A stretch of DNA of 64,000 nt from Vallitalea sp. (GTDB lineage Bacteria; Bacillota; Clostridia; Lachnospirales; Vallitaleaceae): contig NZ_JAOARO010000059.1 in the NCBI RefSeq assembly GCF_025211055.1, forward strand, positions 1-64,000, given 5' to 3'. Below are positions 17,020-26,506 of the stretch, piece after piece; within the stretch, counting starts at the first letter, position 1; each line of letters starts with the position of its first letter. The translations under genes and the position numbers were made by a program. The notes under the pieces were generated by a model, which worked only from the letters and a program-made list of their open reading frames with translations, searched no databases and had not been told where the DNA came from.

Positions 17020-18708
17020 ATGAAGAGATTAATATACATATGTTTTATAATAATAATAGGAATAATTCTAATCTATATAGTCGATAGTCATCAATCAGCA
17101 GAAACGATAAAGGATGATAAACATCTAGTTTATGATGAGTCAATGGATAAGTATTTTACAAATTTTATAACAAATGAAAGCATAGAGTTAATGGAATATA
17201 CTGATACAACATCATTAGAAGACACTATAATAAACATTAGAATATTAAATAAATATGGTGAATTAGACTCTGAAAAGATAGATATAAAAAGTCTAAAAAA
17301 AATGATTACTGAAGAATTAAATAGTACCGAAGAAAATAAGGGAATGAGACTATATAATAAGTATGAACTGCTCTCTTCTGTAAATAATTTTTGTGATGAA
17401 TTGGGATTAAATGCAAGTGATTTTATAGATATTAATTATAATTCATTGGAAGATATAAAGAGTATAAGAAAATTAATTGATGAGGATAATAAAACCCTTG
17501 TTATGTATTTACAAATATTATCCAGAATAATAAGTATTAGTGATACAAATGAAGAGATTACATGTGTTAAAGATATAGTGAAAAGTATTAGTAATATTAG
17601 CTATGAACAGTACTCAAAACATGAACAAATGATGATCGGGTTTAATTTAATAGAAATAAAAAGAAAACTTGGTATTGAAGATGTTGACTTAGAAGATAAA
17701 TATAGTCAGCAATTAAGTAATATGATTAATGAATATAATATATATGATGATATAAATATTGGAGATATAGTTGTACTTAACAAAGGTATTCAGTTATTCG
17801 CTAACTTATTTACAGATAATGAAAAAGTCTTGAGTATAATGGACAAATTAAGTTTAATGCTGACAAGTAAAAATGATTACTTTGCTTTTATTAAGATTAA
17901 GTTTTATGAAATAGCTAGTCAAATTAATTATTATAATAAAGATGTTTATGAATGGGTAAAAGCTATGCCCAGAAATGAAGGATACATTTATTATAAACCT
18001 GTAGATATTATACCAACTATAAGAAGTTTATATTTATTTTTAAGATCTTATGAATTAAATAATATGAAAATAGTAGATGTTGAAAAAAATATAAATAATT
18101 ATTTGGAGTTAATATTAGATTCTAGCAACAAGAATAAACTGAATAATACAGAAATATATTATGGATATAAACTTAAAAAATATGTAAAAAATAAAAAGTT
18201 AGATAGTATTATTGAATTAAGTATAAAAAATAGTTGTAATAATATTAATAAAGTAGAAATAACAAAAAATAATGTATATGAATATGTTTTACTTTCAAAA
18301 ACACTAAAAATGAAAGGAGACAATCACTATAAAAAGATTTCAGATAAGATAATAGCTTTTCTGGAAGATGAATCTAATTATGTTAATGATGAAGAGAGAC
18401 TTTTCATGAAAATCATGAAGTTAAATATGAAATCCTATATGAATAAAAAAGAATTCGAAGAAGATATTATAAAATATGAAGATGATATATTAAATTATAA
18501 TGGTGAAACAGAACTTTTACTTATCCATACTTATCTAGAAATATTTCAAAATTTAAAACAGGAGATATCCAATGAATCTAAACAAAAAATCAATAATAAA
18601 TTAGAAGGATATAAGATTTATGGAGGGTATTGCAAAAGACATTCAAAATATGTTAGTTTATTTGATACTCAATTAGCAGAGGAAATAAAATATATGCTGT
18701 TAGATTAA
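17020..18708 (+). CDS. Membrane-anchored helical protein, possible alpha/alpha-toroid fold
   Basis: 562 residues. An uncleaved N-terminal membrane segment (about residues 4-22, no lipobox) is followed by an extracytoplasmic, Asn/Ile/Lys-rich and almost entirely helical domain. Two segments, EGYIYYKPVDIIPTIRSLYL (about 325-345) and YGGYCKRHSKYVSLFDTQLA (about 535-555), have the Gly/aromatic then Leu-aspartate-Thr/Ser pattern that ends repeats of prenyltransferase/terpene-cyclase-like toroids. This is a tentative fold suggestion; I do not recognise a named family and no catalytic DXDD-type motif is evident. It lies between the secreted protein and an ABC ATPase gene. A role as a surface partner, maturation factor or immunity factor for the secreted protein is inference from context only. 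Confidence 0.6.
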   Translation: MKRLIYICFIIIIGIILIYIVDSHQSAETIKDDKHLVYDESMDKYFTNFITNESIELMEYTDTTSLEDTIINIRILNKYGELDSEKIDIKSLKKMITEELNSTEENKGMRLYNKYELLSSVNNFCDELGLNASDFIDINYNSLEDIKSIRKLIDEDNKTLVMYLQILSRIISISDTNEEITCVKDIVKSISNISYEQYSKHEQMMIGFNLIEIKRKLGIEDVDLEDKYSQQLSNMINEYNIYDDINIGDIVVLNKGIQLFANLFTDNEKVLSIMDKLSLMLTSKNDYFAFIKIKFYEIASQINYYNKDVYEWVKAMPRNEGYIYYKPVDIIPTIRSLYLFLRSYELNNMKIVDVEKNINNYLELILDSSNKNKLNNTEIYYGYKLKKYVKNKKLDSIIELSIKNSCNNINKVEITKNNVYEYVLLSKTLKMKGDNHYKKISDKIIAFLEDESNYVNDEERLFMKIMKLNMKSYMNKKEFEEDIIKYEDDILNYNGETELLLIHTYLEIFQNLKQEISNESKQKINNKLEGYKIYGGYCKRHSKYVSLFDTQLAEEIKYMLLD

Positions 18709-18752
18709 TATTTTTCTAATTATCATAAAATTATTAGATAGGAGTTGTATTT

Positions 18753-19439
18753 ATGAAAGAAACTATTCTTAGACTTAGTAAAGTATCTAAAAAATATAAT
18801 AATAAAGTTGTATTATCTAATGTGGATCTTGAATTAAACAAAAGTGAGTTTATTTTAATAAAGGGAGAATCTGGCGAAGGGAAATCAACGTTATTAAATG
18901 TAATAGCCTTCTTAGAGCCTATTGATTCTGGTAAGATTTTTTGGAGACAAAAAGATATAAGTACTATGGATATAAAAGATAAGAAAAATATTAGACGATC
19001 TAATATAGGATACATATTTCAAGATTATAATTTATTTGAAAATCTAACTTTGGAAGAGAATTTAAAGGTCTTTTTAAGATTATCAACTAATAAAAAGGAA
19101 TTTGAGATAGAAAAGGACATTGACAAATGTTTATTAAAATTCAAAATGAGTGATAGAAAAAAGATATTTATTAAATTTCTGTCTGGAGGAGAAAGACAAC
19201 GAGTTGCTATTATGAGAGCATTTTTAGTTGATAAATCTATTATATTAGCCGATGAACCTACAGCAAATATTGATGAAATAAATAAAAAGCGGATTATAGA
19301 TTATTTTAATGAATGGAAAAATGAAGGTAAAGCTGTTATATTGGTTTCTCATGATGATTTCTATGATGATATTGCTGATAAGGTATACATTTTGAAAAAA
19401 GGAAATATTAGCATAATGAATAGAGGTGTAGTAGAATGA
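18753..19439 (+). CDS. ABC transporter ATP-binding protein (MacB/LolD type)
   Basis: 228-residue single ABC ATPase. Walker A is GESGEGKST (about residues 35-43), then a Q-loop in YIFQDYNLFENLT, signature LSGGERQRVAIMRA, Walker B IILADEPTANID and the H-loop VSHDD. The domain most resembles ATPases of the MacB/LolD/FtsE type and those associated with bacteriocin export or immunity. Its stop overlaps the permease start (ATGA at 19436), so the two are translationally coupled and almost certainly form one transporter. TAGGAG precedes the ATG. Confidence 0.92.
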   Translation: MKETILRLSKVSKKYNNKVVLSNVDLELNKSEFILIKGESGEGKSTLLNVIAFLEPIDSGKIFWRQKDISTMDIKDKKNIRRSNIGYIFQDYNLFENLTLEENLKVFLRLSTNKKEFEIEKDIDKCLLKFKMSDRKKIFIKFLSGGERQRVAIMRAFLVDKSIILADEPTANIDEINKKRIIDYFNEWKNEGKAVILVSHDDFYDDIADKVYILKKGNISIMNRGVVE

Positions 19440-20614
19440 AAACAGTATTATTATTTTGCAATAGAAATTTTCGGAAATTCATTGGAGTTATATTTTCATT
19501 AATGACATTTATGCTGATTTTTAATCTTATATTAGGTATTGTTCTTTCTGTATATGACAATATGAAAATAGGAATAGTGGATAATAATTCTCTTTATTTC
19601 ATGGAGGTATATAATGAAGATGAACCAATGAGTATGCCATATAACTTAAAAGAAGATTTGGAAATGCAAAAAGGTGTTGCAGGAGCATTTTTTGATTCTT
19701 CTCACCCTGTTAAATTAATTGATAATGAAAATAACAGTCTTGATATTACAAATATTTTTGGCGTTAGTATAGATGTATTGAAATTTTTTGGTATTGATAA
19801 AGATAATGTTGAAAACAACTTTATCTTCCTAAATAAATCATATAAAAACAATAAAAAATTTAAAGATATTAAAATGGGAGATAGAATATATATCAAAGAT
19901 TATAAGTATGTAAAAGACGGTGAGTTATGGAAGAGTGAGGAGTATCTAATTGAGAGAACTTTTTATGGATTTGTTGATACTAAAAATTTATCTATGTTTA
20001 ACAGTGATTTATCACTTATCGATTATGATACTTCCAAAAAGATTGCTAGAGGGATGACAAAAAACGGTGATCCCTATTTTACAAGATTGATTGTTATAGC
20101 TCCAGAAGTTGATATGCTTGAAGAAATATCTGATTATATAAAAGAAAAGAATTCTGTAGTTAAAACAAGGTACACGTTAGAAACAACAGGTAATTTACCT
20201 AGATTTGCAGTAATTATTGTTACTATTAGTATTTTTATTATTGTTATACTATTTTTAATAAGTACTTTTAGTGTTTCTTCTAATTTAACACAAATATTTA
20301 ATTTGAGAAAAAGAGATATAGCTTTATTTGATATATTAGGCATAGAGGAATCAAAAGTTATGAAAATGTTTATTGGAGAAATATTTATTTATGGAATAGT
20401 AACTTTTTTGTTGACTTCTATCATAACATTTGTTTTATTTTATGGATTCAAAAGCTTTTTAGGTTTTGATATATTGACCAATTATCAACATATATATTAT
20501 TTATTAAATTTTGTGCTTTCAGTAGGAATACTCGTTATAAACAGTTTTATAAAACTTAAAAAAATATTGAATACAAAAAATACTATGGAGTATTATAAGG
20601 AAGTGTTAAAATAA
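19436..20614 (+). CDS. MacB/FtsX-like ABC permease with large extracytoplasmic domain
   Basis: 392 residues with one membrane helix at the N-terminus (about 12-36), an external domain of about 220 residues and three C-terminal helices (about 255-278, 310-335 and 355-378). This is the four-helix topology of MacB/FtsX/LolE permeases, which work as mechanotransmitters rather than import channels. A cytoplasmic-facing segment, LRKRDIALFDILGIEESKV, after helix 2 matches the coupling region of this class. The external domain is not one I recognise. It overlaps the ATPase gene at its start and the lipoprotein gene at its end by one base, so ATPase, permease and lipoprotein are a coupled unit. Confidence 0.8.
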   Translation: MKTVLLFCNRNFRKFIGVIFSLMTFMLIFNLILGIVLSVYDNMKIGIVDNNSLYFMEVYNEDEPMSMPYNLKEDLEMQKGVAGAFFDSSHPVKLIDNENNSLDITNIFGVSIDVLKFFGIDKDNVENNFIFLNKSYKNNKKFKDIKMGDRIYIKDYKYVKDGELWKSEEYLIERTFYGFVDTKNLSMFNSDLSLIDYDTSKKIARGMTKNGDPYFTRLIVIAPEVDMLEEISDYIKEKNSVVKTRYTLETTGNLPRFAVIIVTISIFIIVILFLISTFSVSSNLTQIFNLRKRDIALFDILGIEESKVMKMFIGEIFIYGIVTFLLTSIITFVLFYGFKSFLGFDILTNYQHIYYLLNFVLSVGILVINSFIKLKKILNTKNTMEYYKEVLK

Positions 20615-21660
20615 TGAAGAAATATTTAAGCTTAATACTAGTAATTATATGTGCAATTATAGTTGCATTAGTCAGTTGCAGTAGAAGATTTGATTACTAC
20701 CTAGATAATGGTAATAAGAATAATAAACTGAATATAGATGAAAGGGATTTACAATATCTAGAAGTTAGTGATGGTTATATTAGCATTACCCAATATAATG
20801 AAGAAAAATCAAAAGTAGAAAAGAAGTATATTAAGGATAAATTAACTAAAAAAAATGATTTATTAACCTCTAGTAATAATGGTAACTTTGTTTTAGAACA
20901 AAAAAATATGGGGGTTGGCTCAGATAGAATTATTTCTTTAAATCAGTTAAAAAGCTATAATCTTAAAGAAAATGGTTATCAAATAATAAGTGAAAATGAT
21001 AATAACATACTACTTCAGGTATACAATCATAATGAACATGAATGGACTTTGAAATTCTTTAATAAACATCAATACAATCTATTAGACATTGACTTTTCTA
21101 AAACAATTAATAAAACTAATTCAGAAGTAAATGAAGGGATATCATTAGAAGAAAAAACATTTATCTTTCTTTTTAGAGAAGAAGATGGAACATATTTGTG
21201 TTATGTAAATGATCAAGATGTTAAATATACTAAAATTAGCGATGAAATAATGAGAGATATTAAACTGATTGATAGTGATTATAATCATATTTTGTTATAT
21301 AAAGGATACAAAGAAGGAGATAATTATGGCATTAGTTATCCTAAAATTATAAGTTTGGCTTACGATATTAATAATGACAAATTAGTTGTAAATACAGAAA
21401 AAGTTATAGAACTACAAAGTACTGATGATCTAAATGGAAGTGATTGTGTTGGTTTTGTTAGAAAAGATAATAATTACTATCTATTACTTCATTATAGAGG
21501 GGTAGGACTATTAAAATTATATAAATTTAATGAATCTGGCGAAGGTAAAGAAATAAAAATGATTAATCAATTTGATCTTAAAAAAGTAGTAGAAGTAAAT
21601 AAGGAATTTAAATGCTTTGATGGTCAAAGAGTAGTTACTTTTGATTTAACACAATACTAA
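20614..21660 (+). CDS. Lipoprotein, partner of MacB-like transporter
   Basis: 348 residues. The signal sequence ends in the lipobox LVSC with lipidation cysteine C22, so it is anchored outside the membrane. The rest is rich in beta-strand-like repeats with Tyr/Asn/Asp, perhaps a propeller-like fold; I see no enzymatic motif. Its ATG shares the last base of the permease stop. Coupling to an MacB-like ATPase/permease pair suggests that it is the extracytoplasmic partner, for example a substrate-holding or sensor/immunity protein. No family recognised. Confidence 0.7.
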   Translation: MKKYLSLILVIICAIIVALVSCSRRFDYYLDNGNKNNKLNIDERDLQYLEVSDGYISITQYNEEKSKVEKKYIKDKLTKKNDLLTSSNNGNFVLEQKNMGVGSDRIISLNQLKSYNLKENGYQIISENDNNILLQVYNHNEHEWTLKFFNKHQYNLLDIDFSKTINKTNSEVNEGISLEEKTFIFLFREEDGTYLCYVNDQDVKYTKISDEIMRDIKLIDSDYNHILLYKGYKEGDNYGISYPKIISLAYDINNDKLVVNTEKVIELQSTDDLNGSDCVGFVRKDNNYYLLLHYRGVGLLKLYKFNESGEGKEIKMINQFDLKKVVEVNKEFKCFDGQRVVTFDLTQY

Positions 21661-21715
21661 TTAGAGTGATGAATAGTTAATATAGATTAACTAAGATAAA
21701 CTCGCAATGGTGATA

Positions 21716-21744
21716 TTGTCAATTTCATTAAAACATGTTAAAAT
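21716..21744 (+). promoter_or_regulatory. Probable yebC promoter
   Basis: TTGTCA (21716-21721) and TAAAAT (21739-21744) are 17 bp apart, about 35 bp before the yebC start. An 8-bp inverted repeat TAGTTAAT/ATTAACTA lies at about 21674-21693, without a U-tract. Confidence 0.5.
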
Positions 21745-21779
21745 TTACAGGTGATTAATGTGAAGGAGTGAATATTTTT

Positions 21780-22508
21780 ATGTCAGGACATTCAAAGTTT
21801 GCGAACATAAAACATAGAAAAGAAAGACAAGATGCCAAAAAGGGAAAGGTTTTTACTAAAATTGGTAGAGAAATTGCGGTTGCAGTAAAAGAGGGCGGTT
21901 CTGATCCATCTCTTAATTCTAAGCTACGAGATGTAGTTGCAAAAGCAAAAGCCAATAATATGCCTAATGACACTATATCAAGAAGTATCAAAAAAGCTTC
22001 TGGTGAACTTGGTAATATTAATTATGAGCATATTATATACGAAGGTTATGGACCAAGTGGAGTAGCTGTTATAGTAGATTGCTTAACTGAAAATAAAAAT
22101 AGAACAGCTGCTAATATAAGACATGCTTTTTCTAAAAATAGTGGGAATCTAGGTACAACTGGTTGTGTTTCATTTATGTTTGACAAGAAAGGTCAAATAA
22201 TTATAGAACGTACAGAAGATATAGATGAAGATGAACTAATGATGATAGCTCTTGATAGTGGAGCTGAAGATTTTGTTGCAGGAATAGATTTCTATGAAAT
22301 CATTACTACACCAGAAGATTTTGGTGCTGTAAACACTGCTGTTGATGAAGCTCTAATTCAATCTGTATCAGCTGAAATTACAATGCTACCACAAACAACT
22401 ACCAAACTTACAAGTGAAGATGATATTATGAAAATGGAAGGTCTTATAGATCAACTTGAAGAAGATGATGACGTTCAAAATGTATGGCATAATTTTGACG
22501 AAAACTAA
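21780..22508 (+). CDS. YebC/PmpR family protein
   Basis: Conserved cytoplasmic protein; family members have been described as transcription regulators and more recently as translation factors that relieve ribosome stalling at proline runs. The N-terminal signature [22 protein letters not shown] is nearly invariant in the family (first 20 residues: [20 protein letters not shown]). The mid-region has [22 protein letters not shown]-like features, and the acidic C-terminus is also typical. ATG 21780 gives 242 residues with AAGGAG upstream; the in-frame GTG at 21768 is the end of that Shine-Dalgarno. Single-gene unit with its own promoter and terminator. Confidence 0.94.
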   Translation: MSGHSKFANIKHRKERQDAKKGKVFTKIGREIAVAVKEGGSDPSLNSKLRDVVAKAKANNMPNDTISRSIKKASGELGNINYEHIIYEGYGPSGVAVIVDCLTENKNRTAANIRHAFSKNSGNLGTTGCVSFMFDKKGQIIIERTEDIDEDELMMIALDSGAEDFVAGIDFYEIITTPEDFGAVNTAVDEALIQSVSAEITMLPQTTTKLTSEDDIMKMEGLIDQLEEDDDVQNVWHNFDEN

Positions 22509-22531
22509 AAATTGATAATATAAGAAGCATT

Positions 22532-22567
22532 AGTCTTTATATCTTTTTAAGATATAAGGGCTTTTTC
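22532..22567 (+). terminator. Terminator after yebC
   Basis: A 14-bp stem with two G-U pairs (22532-22545 with 22549-22562) around a 3-nt loop, followed by TTTTC. Confidence 0.8.
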
Positions 22568-22679
22568 TATTTTATGCAATAATTAGATATCACCTTATAA
22601 AAAATGTCTTAATAAAAATTAATTTAATATTTAAAATTTTAAAATAATATGTTATAATTGAATTGAGGAGGGGTAGTAT

Positions 22680-23726
22680 ATGAAAATTTGTATGGTTTTT
22701 GTATTATGTGGGTTGATTTATGGTGTGTTTGTAGCAATTCTCTTCTGTCAGATAAGTAATAAAAAGCGAAGTATTGCTTCTTTTGGAATAGGTTGTATAG
22801 TAAGTGCGTTTTTGGCTATCTACGAAATTTTTACAGATGGACTTGGTATAGATAAAACAGATGTATTCATTTGGTTTGTATTATTTTTTATAATTGGATT
22901 TATACTTTGCTTTGGAATATACATATATTGTTTGAACATACAGGAAGATAGAAAGTATAAAGTAAAACCTATCGATATACTCATGAACAACTACAATATA
23001 TTAGAAGTACAGTCCAAAGATATGGAATCAGAGATAGAGAGTAGGAATAAGCTTAAGATAAAAGAGTTATTAGAAAAAGAAGAGGATATTAAACTAGCTA
23101 AACAAGAATTAAATGCTTTAGATAGAAAGATAAGAAATCAAATAAATCAAGGTATTTATATAAATATAGATAAACAAATTCCTATAACACAATACTTCAT
23201 TGATAGGCTTCCGGAGTATGTAGAAAATGTTGCTAATTATACTATTGAATTATATGAAAAAACAAATATGTTCATAAAAAATTATTGTAATCATAGAAAT
23301 AATAAAGACCAATTTGTACAAGGCTTTATATATGCAGTAGCTGTAATTACATGTAAGGTATTATTTGATACCAATAAAGATGTAAATGTCTGCATCAAAT
23401 ATTTTACGAAAGAATTCAATAACAAAGTATTTACTGATGTTAATAAAACTGATAATATATATAAGGTAACAGGAGATAAAGCAGTATTTGCAAAAGGTGA
23501 TGAAAATATTAGCGCTAATTCTGGTAATTTTGAAGATGTTATGGTTATAGAATTCAATAAAGTGCATATAATTAAAATGGAGATAATGATTAGGAATAAT
23601 TCGAAATATAAAGAGTTCACGTGCTTTTTAAAATATTGTAAGATTGACCAAATCATACAATTTTTCCTATTAGAGTTTATTGATGCATGTGATATTATAA
23701 ATATAAGGGAGGCTAATAATGGCTAA
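22680..23726 (+). CDS. Unknown membrane protein with cytoplasmic domain
   Basis: 348 residues: three hydrophobic helices (about 4-24, 32-50, 62-86), a coiled-coil stretch (about 110-150) and a soluble C-terminal domain (about 160-348) with several cysteines and strands ending in MRNNSKYKEFTCFLKYCK. GAGGAGG precedes the ATG. I do not recognise the family. The layout of a membrane anchor, coiled coil and soluble domain resembles a membrane-bound signalling or scaffold protein, but no catalytic motif is seen. It overlaps the next small gene by 8 nt, so the two are co-translated. Confidence 0.7.
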   Translation: MKICMVFVLCGLIYGVFVAILFCQISNKKRSIASFGIGCIVSAFLAIYEIFTDGLGIDKTDVFIWFVLFFIIGFILCFGIYIYCLNIQEDRKYKVKPIDILMNNYNILEVQSKDMESEIESRNKLKIKELLEKEEDIKLAKQELNALDRKIRNQINQGIYINIDKQIPITQYFIDRLPEYVENVANYTIELYEKTNMFIKNYCNHRNNKDQFVQGFIYAVAVITCKVLFDTNKDVNVCIKYFTKEFNNKVFTDVNKTDNIYKVTGDKAVFAKGDENISANSGNFEDVMVIEFNKVHIIKMEIMIRNNSKYKEFTCFLKYCKIDQIIQFFLLEFIDACDIINIREANNG

Positions 23727-23907
23727 GATTAACACAGTAGAGGCATTTATAAAAGCTTCAAAAATAATCAGTGAGACAAATGATCCTGTTATACTACAAA
23801 GAATAAATAATATACTATATCGTTCATTAAAACATAATGATGTATCAGATAATACAGATTATATTTATTTAACTAGAGAAGAAAAGAAAATATTTAGCGT
23901 TAGATAA
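23719..23907 (+). CDS. Small hypothetical protein, 62 residues
   Basis: The ATG lies within the last codons of the upstream membrane-protein gene and has AAGGGAGG about 7 nt upstream. The product is polar and helical with no membrane segment or cysteine motif. The overlap suggests that it partners the membrane protein. Not recognised. Confidence 0.6.
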   Translation: MAKINTVEAFIKASKIISETNDPVILQRINNILYRSLKHNDVSDNTDYIYLTREEKKIFSVR

Positions 23908-24032
23908 AGCTATTTAACAAGAATAATTATTACTAAAAAGTTATAACTAGCTAACATAATTTACTAGATATGTAAAAATATAGATAAAATACTTATATTA
24001 TTATAGGTAATTAGTACTATTTGGTTAATTAT

Positions 24033-24063
24033 TTGACATATTTTTCTAATAGTTGTGTATAAT
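24033..24063 (+). promoter_or_regulatory. Candidate promoter of small gene at 24129
   Basis: TTGACA (24033-24038) and TATAAT (24058-24063) with a 19-bp spacer, longer than ideal, about 65 bp upstream of the start codon. No gene is visible in the remainder of 23908-24128. Confidence 0.45.
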
Positions 24064-24128
24064 TAATATATAATAATATATAAATGATAGGTACAGAGAA
24101 AGAAATAATTGGGATGGGTGTGGTCGTA

Positions 24129-24308
24129 ATGTATGTAAATGACTTCGAAGTTAAAACTTTGGTTGAACTTACAGAACATTTTATTGACTTCTTGGACGTG
24201 CTATATAAAAAAGGAACCATAACAGAAAATCAATTTTTAGAAATGACAGAAAAGAAAATTGAATTTATTAATAAGATGAAGAATAATAATATTTCCTTAA
24301 AAGCATAG
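24129..24308 (+). CDS. Small helical hypothetical protein, 59 residues
   Basis: Starting at ATG 24129 the product is 59 residues, largely helical and charged (VKTLVELTEHFIDFLDVLYKK, then TENQFLEMTEKKIEF). The upstream in-frame ATG at 24084 would add 15 residues and has no Shine-Dalgarno; GGGTGTGG before 24129 is only fair. It has a consensus-like promoter and an immediately following terminator, so it is a stand-alone small gene. The pattern of two short helices resembles regulatory or sporulation micro-proteins, but I do not recognise it. Confidence 0.55.
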   Translation: MYVNDFEVKTLVELTEHFIDFLDVLYKKGTITENQFLEMTEKKIEFINKMKNNNISLKA

Positions 24309-24331
24309 TCGTAATATACGACTATTTTTTT
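24305..24331 (+). terminator. Terminator overlapping the stop of the 59-residue gene
   Basis: ATAGTCGT (24305-24312) and ACGACTAT (24318-24325) around AATAT, followed by six or more T. Confidence 0.85.
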
Positions 24332-24463
24332 GTATGAAATAATGGTAATATAAATTCAAGAAAATCTTTAAAGATATTATTATAGCATGATATAATATTT
24401 ATCTATGCTAGTAACTGCATAAAATATTCAAGTGGGAAAGTTGATAACAAGGAGATTAATTTT

Positions 24464-26428
24464 ATGAATGAATTAAATAGAATGAAAGAATTGGTTCAGC
24501 TGTTAAATAGAGCAGGCGAAGAATACTATCAAAAGAATAATGAAATCGTGAGTAATTATGAGTATGACAATCTATATGATGAATTGATTAAACTGGAAAA
24601 AGAGACGGGTATAACAATGAGTGATAGTCCTACTAATAAGGTTGGATATACTCTTTTAAGCTCCTTGCCAAAAGAAAAGCATAAAATGAGAATGTTATCC
24701 CTAGATAAGACAAAAGAAATATCAGCACTGAAAGAATGGATAGGGGATAAAAAAGGGATGCTATCATGGAAATTAGATGGCTTAACAATAGTCTTGACAT
24801 ATAACGAAGGTAAGCTGGTTAAAGCAGTCACAAGAGGAAATGGAGAGGTTGGAGAAGTAATTACTAATAATGCTAAAGTTTTTAAAAACATTCCTCTTAA
24901 TATTTCATACAAAGATGAATTAATCATTAGAGGAGAAGCAGTAATTAAGTATTCTGATTTTGAAATCATTAATGAACGTATTATTGATAAAGATAAATAT
25001 AAGAATCCTAGAAATCTATGTAGTGGTACTGTAAGACAGCTTAATAATAAAATCACAGCTAAGAGATATGTGCATTTTTTTCCTTTTACTTTAGTTCAAG
25101 GAGATAATGTTGAGTTTTGTGATTCAAAAATCAATCAGTTGGAATGGTTACAATCTCTTGGTTTTGATACTGTAGAGTACAGTATAGTATATAAGGATAA
25201 TATTGAGGATGAAATCAAAAATTTTGAAGATAAAATACAGGAAAATGATTTTGGTTCAGATGGTTTAGTACTAACTTTTGACTCTATTTCTTATTCTAGG
25301 AGTTTAGGACAAACAGCAAAATTCCCTAGACATTCAATAGCATTCAAGTGGAGTGATGAAGTAAAAGATACTAAGCTATTATATATAGAATGGAGTGCTT
25401 CTAGAACTGGAGCTATTAATCCTATTGCGGTCTTTGAACCTATAGAGCTTGAGGGAACTACTGTAAAAAGGGCGAGCCTTCATAATCTAAGTATATTAGA
25501 GCAACTGGAATTGATTAAAGGTGATACCATTGAAGTGTACAAAGCCAATATGATTATACCACAAGTTGCTAATAATTTGTCCAAAGATAAAACTGATAAT
25601 CAAACATCAAGAGAAGTTTTGATTCCTAGCAAATGTCCAGTCTGCGGTGGTGAAGTTGAGGTAAAACAAGTTAATGATGTAAAAGTTCTATATTGTATTA
25701 ATGAAGAGTGTCAAGCCAAGAAAATAAAATCATTTACACATTTTGTTGGTAGAGATGCTATGAATATAGAAGGGTTATCCGAATCTACAATACAAAAATT
25801 CATTGATAAAGGTTTTATAAAAACTTTTGCGGATATCTACAGAATTGAAAAATATAAAGATGAGATAATAGATATGGAAGGATTTGGCGAAAAGTCATAT
25901 ATTAATCTCATCAAATCCGTAGAAAAAAGTAAAAAGGTATTACTTCCTAATTTTATTTATGCACTAGGAATAATTAATGTAGGATTAAGTAATGCAAAAT
26001 TGATTTGTAAACATTATGATTATGATCTTGATAAAATATTATCTGCATCAGAAGAAGAGTTAACACTTATTGAAGGGTATGGAAGTATTATTGCCAAGTC
26101 TTTTGTCAGGTATTTCAGTGATGAAAAGAGTATGGAAGTAATTAATGATTTGCTTGATTATGTTATCATTCAAAAAATAGAAAGTACCAATAATAACATT
26201 TTGGAAGGAAAGACTTTTGTTATAACTGGAAGTTTAACTATATATGCAAATAGAAAAGAATTAAAGGAATTGATTGAGAGCTTAGGTGGAAAAGTAACAG
26301 GAAGTGTTACTGGCAACACAGATTATCTTATCAATAATAACGTGGAATCATCATCTTCAAAAAATAAAAAAGCAAAAGAGTTGGGTGTACCAATTATAGA
26401 TGAAGAAACCTTTCAATCCCTATTATAA
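24464..26428 (+). CDS. ligA: NAD-dependent DNA ligase
   Basis: Seals nicks using NAD+ during replication and repair. Domain order is intact: NAD-binding Ia region, adenylation domain with catalytic lysine K103 in SWKLDGLTIV, OB-fold, a four-cysteine zinc finger (CPVCGG ... CINEEC), helix-hairpin-helix repeats (DMEGFGEKSY, LIEGYGSIIAKS) and a C-terminal BRCT domain (GKTFVITGSL to the end). At 654 residues it is slightly short. The K-x-D-G context is SWKLDG rather than the more usual ELKIDG, a variant I associate with Lachnospirales-type ligases. AAGGAG precedes the ATG. gatCAB follows closely, so it probably shares that transcript. Confidence 0.93.
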   Translation: MNELNRMKELVQLLNRAGEEYYQKNNEIVSNYEYDNLYDELIKLEKETGITMSDSPTNKVGYTLLSSLPKEKHKMRMLSLDKTKEISALKEWIGDKKGMLSWKLDGLTIVLTYNEGKLVKAVTRGNGEVGEVITNNAKVFKNIPLNISYKDELIIRGEAVIKYSDFEIINERIIDKDKYKNPRNLCSGTVRQLNNKITAKRYVHFFPFTLVQGDNVEFCDSKINQLEWLQSLGFDTVEYSIVYKDNIEDEIKNFEDKIQENDFGSDGLVLTFDSISYSRSLGQTAKFPRHSIAFKWSDEVKDTKLLYIEWSASRTGAINPIAVFEPIELEGTTVKRASLHNLSILEQLELIKGDTIEVYKANMIIPQVANNLSKDKTDNQTSREVLIPSKCPVCGGEVEVKQVNDVKVLYCINEECQAKKIKSFTHFVGRDAMNIEGLSESTIQKFIDKGFIKTFADIYRIEKYKDEIIDMEGFGEKSYINLIKSVEKSKKVLLPNFIYALGIINVGLSNAKLICKHYDYDLDKILSASEEELTLIEGYGSIIAKSFVRYFSDEKSMEVINDLLDYVIIQKIESTNNNILEGKTFVITGSLTIYANRKELKELIESLGGKVTGSVTGNTDYLINNNVESSSSKNKKAKELGVPIIDEETFQSLL

Positions 26429-26506
26429 ACTCAAAGAGTAATAAAGTATTGTGTTAAAGCATGCCTTATGGTAGAATGTTATAAATCCAAAAAGGGAGGA
26501 ATTAAT

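Noticed and set aside
24556-25056. 166-codon minus-strand frame inside ligA
   Set aside because: Antisense shadow of the ligase adenylation domain with no Shine-Dalgarno sequence.
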